A stretch of DNA of 37,749 nucleotides, taken from NCBI GenBank assembly GCA_903837355.1, contig CAILUI010000144.1, positions 1 through 37,749 of the forward strand, written 5' to 3'. Below, in pieces: positions 32,881 to 37,749 of this stretch. The notes under the pieces are model-generated. The model was not told the origin of the DNA. It made no database searches and worked only from the letters and a program-made list of their open reading frames with translations. How positions within the stretch are numbered: position 1 is the first letter of the stretch; each line of letters opens with the position of its first letter. The stretch comes from an uncultured Victivallales bacterium. Lineage in GTDB: Bacteria; Verrucomicrobiota; Lentisphaeria; Oligosphaerales; JAFGRS01. The position numbers and the translations under genes were made by a program.

Positions 32881-33573
32881 ATGAATCCCTCGTCACCACC
32901 GCCCGCGCCGCTCCCCCTGCCCTTGCCGTTCGACTTCGAGGCCTCCTACCGAGGCTACTTGGTGGGCCTGCTGACCAACGATCGCCAGCACTGCCGGCAG
33001 TGTTTCGAGCAGTGGCTGGAAGCCTGCCCCGAGTTGCGCACGCTCTATGAGGATCTGGTGCGGCGTTCGCTCTACGATGTCGGCGACCTCTGGGAGCGCG
33101 GACGGATCTCGGTGGCCACGGAGCACCTGGCCACGGCGATCAGCGAGAGCCTGCTGAACCTGGCTTACCCCCGGCTCTTCGCGCAGCCGCGCCTCGGCAA
33201 GTCAGCCGTCGTCGCCTGCGTGGCCAACGAGTACCACCAGATCGGCGGCAAGATGGTCGCCGACCTCTTCGAACTCAACGGCTGGCGCGGTTACTTCCTG
33301 GGCGCCAATACCCCCGTGCAGGGCCTGCTGGAACTCGTTACGGAGAAGCACCCGGACGTGGTCGCACTGTCCGTGAGCGTCGCGTCCAGTCTGGATACGC
33401 TCATCGACGCAGCCAGCGAGGTACGGGCAGCGTTCCCGGACCTCCCGATCCTGGTCGGCGGCCAAGCCTTCCGCTGGGGCGGACGGGAGCGGGTCGAACA
33501 TCTGCCCGGCGTACGTTGCCTGGCCTCACTGGGCGAGGCGGAAGCATGGATCAAGCAGGAGTCGGGACGATGA
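32881..33573 (+). CDS. B12-binding protein with CarH-type photoreceptor motif
   Basis: A 230-aa cobalamin-binding protein with no DNA-binding domain. After a Pro-rich leader (5-16) comes a helical domain with W71-x9-E81-H82 (LWERGRISVATEH), exactly the W-x9-EH motif of adenosylcobalamin photoreceptors CarH/LitR, in which the Trp and Glu cap the upper ligand. The lower-ligand His is H119 in NEYHQIGG, 37 residues after H82 (35 in CarH). The Rossmann-like B12 domain continues to the end (VVALSVSVAS, ILVGGQAF). It lacks the MerR-type domain of CarH, so it would act through protein contacts. ATG 32881 has AGGA upstream. The next gene overlaps its stop as ATGA. Confidence 0.85.
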   Translation: MNPSSPPPAPLPLPLPFDFEASYRGYLVGLLTNDRQHCRQCFEQWLEACPELRTLYEDLVRRSLYDVGDLWERGRISVATEHLATAISESLLNLAYPRLFAQPRLGKSAVVACVANEYHQIGGKMVADLFELNGWRGYFLGANTPVQGLLELVTEKHPDVVALSVSVASSLDTLIDAASEVRAAFPDLPILVGGQAFRWGGRERVEHLPGVRCLASLGEAEAWIKQESGR

Positions 33574-34898
33574 AAACCGGCCTTTTCGGACAGCAGCTCA
33601 CCCTGATGGAGGAACTCAGGGCGGCGAGCTTCCTGGCTCACGCCCGGCTGCAGACCGCGCCCTTCTTCCAGGCCTTGGCCGCCTGCCAGTTGCCGCTGGA
33701 ATCCTACGTCGGACAACTGCGCGCACTGGCCGTCATTCATAGTGTGCTCGAGCAGGCGCTGGACAGCTGTCCCGACGCGCGGGTGGCCGCGGTCTGGAAC
33801 CACGGCCTGGGCAGACTCCCCCGACTCCTGCAGGATCTGCGCTTCTTCGAGCCCCGAGCCGTCGCCGACCTGAAGGAGGCGGCGGAAGCGGCGCTGAAAA
33901 CGGCCGAGGGCCTGCGCCTCCGGTCCATGGAGAAGCCGCTCAGCCTCCTGGGGGCACTGTACGTCCTCGAGGGGTCCGCGCTGGGGGCGGTTATCCTGCA
34001 GCCGCTGTACGCCCGCGCCTTTCTGCTCACGGGCACGGAGGGCCTGTCCTATCTGCACAGTGTGGTGCCCGCCGTCTACCGGAACTGGGCACAGTACCAG
34101 CAGCGCATGAACGGACTCTGCCTGAGCGCCACGGAACGCGAGCAGATGACGGAGGCCGCCAACGACCTGTTTGCGCAGCTCAACATCGTCTTCCAGGCCC
34201 TGTACCCGTTCCGGGCGGAGTCCAGGACGGTGCTGGCCACATCGCTCAACCCCGAGGCGGGGCGGCATCCGGTGCCGGCAGATCCCCGCGAGATCGCGGC
34301 CGCGCTGCGGGCCGGCGACGACTGCTGGCAGCAGTTCCCATACTTCGAACAGCGCTACGGCGAGCGCGGACAACGCTTTGCCCGGAGTGATGCCGCCTGG
34401 CTGGCCACGCTGGGCCAGTATGACGCCACGCAAGTCACCCAGCAGGTGCGCTGGCTGGGGCGGGTGCTCGCGGGCCGCGGCATGCCGACCCTCCTGCTGC
34501 AGGTCCAGTTGGAGATCCTGGCGACGGCACTGACTGCCGCCGTGCCCGCCAAGGCAACCGACTACGCGAAGCTGGCTCAGGCGGCCGCCGAACTCGGCGC
34601 GAGGCGGCACTCGCATCTGTCCGACACTCAGCTCCAGGCCCTCGCCACGCACTTCGCCGACGCCGTCGGCCCGGAGTGGAACACACGCTTGCCGCGCACC
34701 AGCGACCTGCTCGCCTGCGCCGTCGCCGACGAACTGGACGGCAACGACCTGGCGGTCGCCAGCCTCCAGCCCTGGCTGACCGACGCCGGCCGTTTCCCCG
34801 CCGCCTGGATCACCGCCGTCGAGGCAACCGTCGCGACGGCGCGCCAACAGGCCTGCCCCGGCGCCAACACCGGCCCGAACCAGCCCGAGGTGCGCTGA
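33570..34898 (+). CDS. Heme-oxygenase-like protein with unrecognised C-terminal domain
   Basis: A 442-aa protein whose first 200 residues resemble bacterial biliverdin-forming heme oxygenase (BphO/HemO type). LRAASFLAHARLQ contains the candidate heme ligand His24, and LGALYVLEGSALGAVIL (about 128-144) is the distal-helix signature. The usual GG of that helix reads GA. The following 240 residues are helical (QRYGERGQRFARSD, VRWLGRVLAGRGMPTLLLQ) and I do not recognise them. It begins at ATG 33570 overlapping the B12 protein's stop, with GGAG eight nt upstream; earlier in-frame ATGs would overlap more. Coupling to a B12 photosensor-like protein suggests a shared signalling job. Enzyme activity is not certain. 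Confidence 0.75.
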   Translation: MKTGLFGQQLTLMEELRAASFLAHARLQTAPFFQALAACQLPLESYVGQLRALAVIHSVLEQALDSCPDARVAAVWNHGLGRLPRLLQDLRFFEPRAVADLKEAAEAALKTAEGLRLRSMEKPLSLLGALYVLEGSALGAVILQPLYARAFLLTGTEGLSYLHSVVPAVYRNWAQYQQRMNGLCLSATEREQMTEAANDLFAQLNIVFQALYPFRAESRTVLATSLNPEAGRHPVPADPREIAAALRAGDDCWQQFPYFEQRYGERGQRFARSDAAWLATLGQYDATQVTQQVRWLGRVLAGRGMPTLLLQVQLEILATALTAAVPAKATDYAKLAQAAAELGARRHSHLSDTQLQALATHFADAVGPEWNTRLPRTSDLLACAVADELDGNDLAVASLQPWLTDAGRFPAAWITAVEATVATARQQACPGANTGPNQPEVR

Positions 34899-34902
34899 CA
34901 CG

Positions 34903-34998
34903 ATGGACCCGCTGAGATCAGAGTTTTGGTGGTGGACGATGACGACACGGTGAAGCTGTTGAGCGGCCTGCTGCCGATCTGCGCCGGCTGCAAGCAGA
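34903..34998 (+). pseudogene. Scar of a deleted response-regulator gene
   Basis: Right after the heme-oxygenase-like gene, ATGGACCCGCTG (34903) leads, after a one-base frame slip, into IRVLVVDDDDTVK (from 34917), an unmistakable receiver-domain start with its acidic pocket. It then jumps directly into LLSGLLPICAGCKQI, a segment typical of the far C-terminal linker of certain response regulators and PAS proteins. Roughly 100 or more codons between are missing, and the sequence after KQI runs into the convergent transporter gene. The product cannot be functional. It shows a receiver protein once belonged to this gene set. Confidence 0.65.
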
Positions 34999-36294
34999 TC
35001 AGTCTTCAGCCCCCTGGCGCGCGGCCGAGTTGTCCGGCGGACGACCCAGAGTCAGCCGCAGGACCAGCGGGAGCCACACCACCGTCGCCGTTAGCGCCAG
35101 TGCCGGATAGAGCGCTCCGGGCAACTTCCCGAACAGCTTGGCGGCAACCCCCAACAGCGCCGAGGCGCCGCCCTTGGCAAAGCGGTAGCCGAAGGCATCG
35201 ATGACCGCCTTCGCCCGGTAGCGCGCGTCGAAGGAGAGCGGGATGTAGAACATCTCCTTGGCGGCGCGGAACACCGAGTAGTCCAGAACCTTGAAGACGC
35301 CAAGGGCGAAGGCGCCGCTGGCAAGTGACGGCCGGATGAGCAGGAAGAGACAGGCGCCCATGTGCACCAGGGGTATGGCCCCATGCAGCACCGGCAAGGC
35401 CACCGCCCGGAGCAGCAGTGGCGTGGCCACGAACTGCATCAGAAAGGCGGCCACGTTGAGCTGGGCATAGAACCCGCCCAGGTAGGCGGTGCGCGCGTCC
35501 TTGATCGGCATGGCCGCCTCGACCAGACCTGAGAAGCGCAGGTCGAGCACCGTGGACACCACCTGGGTCGTCGCGATCAGGCAGGCCAGGTAGATGAGGT
35601 AGGGCGAGCGCGCGAACAGCCCCAGTGCCAGGTGTCCCTGGCGACCGCCGGCCTCCGCGGGCGACGGCTTGGGCTCGCCAGCCGAGGCATACGCGACCCA
35701 GGAGAGGATACCGGCGGGAATCAGGGACGCGGCGGCAAAAAGCAGCAGGTTCTCCGATCCCAACACCTTCGCGTAGCGGCTGACCAGCAGGGCGCCCAGC
35801 ACCGCACCGGCCGAGCCCAGACCGGTGATGGGACCGTTCACCCGGCGCGCTTCCTGCGTCTGGAAGGTGCTGTTGATGAAGGACCAGTACTGCTCCACCA
35901 GGACCACGATGTAGGCCTCACGGAAGACGTAGAGCACGCCCGCGGCCAGCGCGAAGCCCTGTTTCAGGCCCACATAGCAGACGACGATCACCGCCGCCGA
36001 GAGTGCCGAGGTCGCCAGCAAGGCCCGCTCGGGGCCCAGTCGGGAGAGCAGAAAGCCGTACAGGTAGACGATCAGAATGGTGCCGACCGGCCCCAGCGCC
36101 ATCACGATGGGCAGACTCTGCGCCCCGTAGGCGCCAATGAACAGCGAGGTCGAGACGCTGCGGACGAACTCGTACCCGAACAGCAGAAAGGCGGCGGCGC
36201 CGCCGATCGCCAGCACGGTCCGCCCGAGGTGGGCCGTCGGGGCGCGGGCCAGATCATGGTCTATGGAGCCTGGTTGCATGGGCCGGTACTTCAC
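34999..36294 (-). CDS. MFS / NTP-NDP antiporter-like membrane protein
   Basis: A 431-aa polytopic membrane protein with about 11-12 hydrophobic helices. A short cytoplasmic N-terminus leads to EFVRSVSTSLFIGAYG, and near the end VFRAAKEMFYIPLSFDARYRAKAVIDAFGYR (quoted only in part: RAAKEMFYIPLS and RAKAVIDAF) is a block shared with bacterial ATP:ADP antiporter-like (Npt-type) proteins. Free-living bacteria carry such homologues with unproven substrate, so nucleotide exchange is only one possibility. The GTG start at 36294 overlaps the upstream stop as GTGA but lacks a ribosome-binding site; ATG 36279 is an alternative. Its 3' end abuts the response-regulator scar. Confidence 0.78.
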   Translation of the reverse strand: MKYRPMQPGSIDHDLARAPTAHLGRTVLAIGGAAAFLLFGYEFVRSVSTSLFIGAYGAQSLPIVMALGPVGTILIVYLYGFLLSRLGPERALLATSALSAAVIVVCYVGLKQGFALAAGVLYVFREAYIVVLVEQYWSFINSTFQTQEARRVNGPITGLGSAGAVLGALLVSRYAKVLGSENLLLFAAASLIPAGILSWVAYASAGEPKPSPAEAGGRQGHLALGLFARSPYLIYLACLIATTQVVSTVLDLRFSGLVEAAMPIKDARTAYLGGFYAQLNVAAFLMQFVATPLLLRAVALPVLHGAIPLVHMGACLFLLIRPSLASGAFALGVFKVLDYSVFRAAKEMFYIPLSFDARYRAKAVIDAFGYRFAKGGASALLGVAAKLFGKLPGALYPALALTATVVWLPLVLRLTLGRPPDNSAARQGAED

Positions 36295-37535
36295 TTCGCG
36301 CGAACATCATAGGCGTGCAGACGGTCGCCCTGCCGCAGGTACAGCCGTCCGCCGCAGATAACCGGGTGCGCCCAGGTGGCGCCGCTGCCGCCCGCGGGCA
36401 GGCTGAACTGGCTGATCACCGTGTGCTCGGTGGGCACCGCCTTGACCAGGCCCACCCGACCGCGCTCGCTCAGAATGTAGAGCAGCCCTTCAGCGACTGT
36501 CGCGGCGCCCTCGCCCACACCCTTCTCGGCATAGGTGAGCTTGCCAGTCTCCCAATCCAGGCAGCACCACATGCCCTTGCGATTCTCCTGGGAAGCGCCG
36601 TAGAGGGCGCCGTTGAGCAGGATGACACCGCCGTGACGGTTGTCGAGGTCCGTGCAACGCCAGAGCGGCGCCACACTGGCCTTGGTGCCCTCGACGGTGA
36701 GCTGCAGCATCACCGAACCAACCCCATAGCCATAGGTGATAAAGATGCGGCCATCGTGGTAGACGGGAGCCACACAGTTGGCTACGTAGCGCGGGTTGAC
36801 GTGCTCAAACTTGAACAGCAGTTCGCCGCTGTCGGCGTTGACGCCGATGAGGCCCCTCTCGCTCATGGTGAGAAACAGCCGCAAGCCTTTGTACTGAGCC
36901 AGGACCGGGGTCGCATAACCGGCCGGCTCGCCGGCGCTGACGGACTTCCAGACCGTAGCCCCGGTCTTGCGGTCCAGAGCAACCATGGCCGTCTCCCCGC
37001 CGGGGCTGCAGATCAACCGCTCGCCGTCGAGCACGGGCGACTCCGCATAGCCGTAGCCGCCGCCGCGACCGCCCAGGGCTTCGACGAGGTTCACCGTCCA
37101 GAGCTTCTTGCCGGTCCTGGCCTCGAGGCAGACGACCAGGCCTTGGGCGTTCTCGTGATAGAGCCGCTCACCGTCGACCACGGGGGTGCCCCGCGCGCCT
37201 GCCACAGGGTCGCGCCAGAAGGCTCCGGCTTCGTAGCGCCACTGCGGCTTGCCGTCCAGGTCCAGCGCCGTGATCACGTTCAGCGGCTCGATGTCCCCGG
37301 CCGTGTAAATCAGCCCCTTTTCGACGGTGACGCTGGCGTAGCCCTCGCCGATGCCCGTGGCCGTCCATAGCAGCGTCGGCCCGGCCTCAGGCCACGACGG
37401 CAGCAGCCCGGTCTCGGTTGAGATGTTGTCGCCCTGCACACCGTGGAAGCAGGGCCAGGCCGGCTCTGCCGCCGACAACCTGCCCCCGCAAAGCAGCCCG
37501 AGCAGCGCCGACACCACCCATGACCTGATCTTCAT
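36291..37535 (-). CDS. Secreted PQQ-like beta-propeller protein
   Basis: A 414-aa exported protein with a signal peptide (MKIRSWVVSALLGLL, cleavage near residue 22 after LSAA). The rest is a repeated beta-propeller with blades of the PQQ-binding-like type: LDLDGKPQWRYEAG, CLEARTGKKLWTVN, LDRKTGATVWKSV, VNADSGELLFKFEH, CLDWETGKLTYAE. Such proteins are plentiful in PVC bacteria; most are not PQQ enzymes and no dehydrogenase residues are seen. It may act as a scaffold or carbohydrate-related protein. ATG 37535 is chosen over an earlier in-frame start because the signal peptide begins there. A G9 tract lies directly in its ribosome-binding region. The transporter gene overlaps its stop. Confidence 0.82.
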   Translation of the reverse strand: MKIRSWVVSALLGLLCGGRLSAAEPAWPCFHGVQGDNISTETGLLPSWPEAGPTLLWTATGIGEGYASVTVEKGLIYTAGDIEPLNVITALDLDGKPQWRYEAGAFWRDPVAGARGTPVVDGERLYHENAQGLVVCLEARTGKKLWTVNLVEALGGRGGGYGYAESPVLDGERLICSPGGETAMVALDRKTGATVWKSVSAGEPAGYATPVLAQYKGLRLFLTMSERGLIGVNADSGELLFKFEHVNPRYVANCVAPVYHDGRIFITYGYGVGSVMLQLTVEGTKASVAPLWRCTDLDNRHGGVILLNGALYGASQENRKGMWCCLDWETGKLTYAEKGVGEGAATVAEGLLYILSERGRVGLVKAVPTEHTVISQFSLPAGGSGATWAHPVICGGRLYLRQGDRLHAYDVRAK

Positions 37536-37539
37536 TCCG

Positions 37540-37555
37540 CCCCCCCCCAAAAAAA
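37540..37555 (-). repeat. T7-G9 homopolymer run at the ribosome-binding site
   Basis: On the coding strand TTTTTTT is followed by GGGGGGGGG, then CGGA and the ATG of the propeller gene. The G tract is the only plausible Shine-Dalgarno element. Slippage would change its length and its distance from upstream signals without altering the protein. The remaining 190 nt to the window end are non-coding and AT-richer, without a promoter I can defend. Confidence 0.6.
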
Positions 37556-37749
37556 GCGACCTGTGCAATAAGGAAGTCCGCCTGAAGCGCTGAAGGCGCG
37601 ATCCTATACCAGCCTAGCGCGACTTTCCGGGTTATGAAGGACCGTATTCCCTCAGGCATTCTGTATCAAGGATTTGTGACGCTGCGATGCTATGCCCTAA
37701 ATAAACATTATGGGATTGACGCATGAAATAGCCTCAAAAAGCGCATTTC

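Noticed and set aside
30929..32899. Minus-strand open frame of about 656 codons opposite the DUF4838 gene
   Set aside because: Typical GC-rich antisense shadow; the plus strand carries a signal peptide and recognisable domains.
37575..37602. Second copy of the hsdR-inserted repeat, suggested by a CCGCCTGAAG...CTGAAGGCG stretch
   Set aside because: Only short core similarity; the stem does not align with the ends of the element in hsdR.

Overview
This is a GC-rich bacterial window with tightly packed operons, many 4-nt ATGA/GTGA start-stop overlaps and frequent GTG starts. A meso-diaminopimelate-type MurE, a DUF4838-type secreted glycosidase-like protein, a PQQ-like propeller protein, a trimeric [FeFe] hydrogenase and an OleD-like reductase together suggest an anaerobic or facultative member of the Lentisphaerota/Verrucomicrobiota (PVC) neighbourhood. 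That placement is inferred from gene content. No rRNA, tRNA or other marker fixes it.

Region 1 (1-10,400, minus strand) is a hydrogenase operon. In transcription order it encodes a DRTGG protein, a CBS-pair plus anti-sigma-type ATPase, a second DRTGG protein, a PHP-domain protein, a second small ATPase, a thioredoxin-like [2Fe-2S] ferredoxin, HydC (NuoE-like), HydB (NuoF-like) fused to a GltD/NfnB-like NAD(P)-FAD module, and HydA. Upstream of the first gene are two near-identical 17-bp palindromes and a degenerate third, the best candidate operators of the operon. A zinc-ribbon membrane protein precedes them. The hydrogenase appears to link H2 to two pyridine-nucleotide sites, and the small proteins look like a co-transcribed sensing or regulatory module. 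HydEFG maturases are not in the window.

Region 2 (10,496-13,670, plus) holds a GHMP sugar kinase fused to a GalU-type nucleotidyltransferase, an OleD-like reductase, and a 46-codon membrane ORF that resembles the tail of an ABC-2 permease.

Region 3 (13,700-24,012, plus) is a composite type I restriction-modification island. It contains a half-size HsdS, HsdM, an orphan HigA-like antitoxin, a nucleotidyltransferase/winged-helix pair that looks like a toxin-antitoxin or defence module, a full HsdS, stumps of a HAD phosphatase and of an AAA ATPase, HsdR, and a YgjP-type metallopeptidase. HsdR carries an in-frame insertion that looks like a palindromic mobile repeat.

Region 4 (24,106-29,341, minus) is the head of the dcw cell-wall/division cluster: mraZ-rsmH-ftsL-ftsI-murE. 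It stops abruptly at murE where it meets the island. The mraZ leader contains four AGGA repeats spaced one helical turn apart, a likely MraZ operator of unusual sequence.

Region 5 (29,342-37,749) begins with a non-coding stretch that contains an inverted array of 8-bp GCGTG repeats. It continues with the DUF4838 protein, a CarH-like B12-binding protein with the exact W-x9-EH photoreceptor motif, a heme-oxygenase-like protein translationally coupled to it, the scar of a deleted response regulator, an MFS/nucleotide-transporter-like protein, and a secreted beta-propeller protein whose ribosome-binding region contains a G9 tract.

All calls come from reading the sequence and from recalled family motifs. 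No database search was run.
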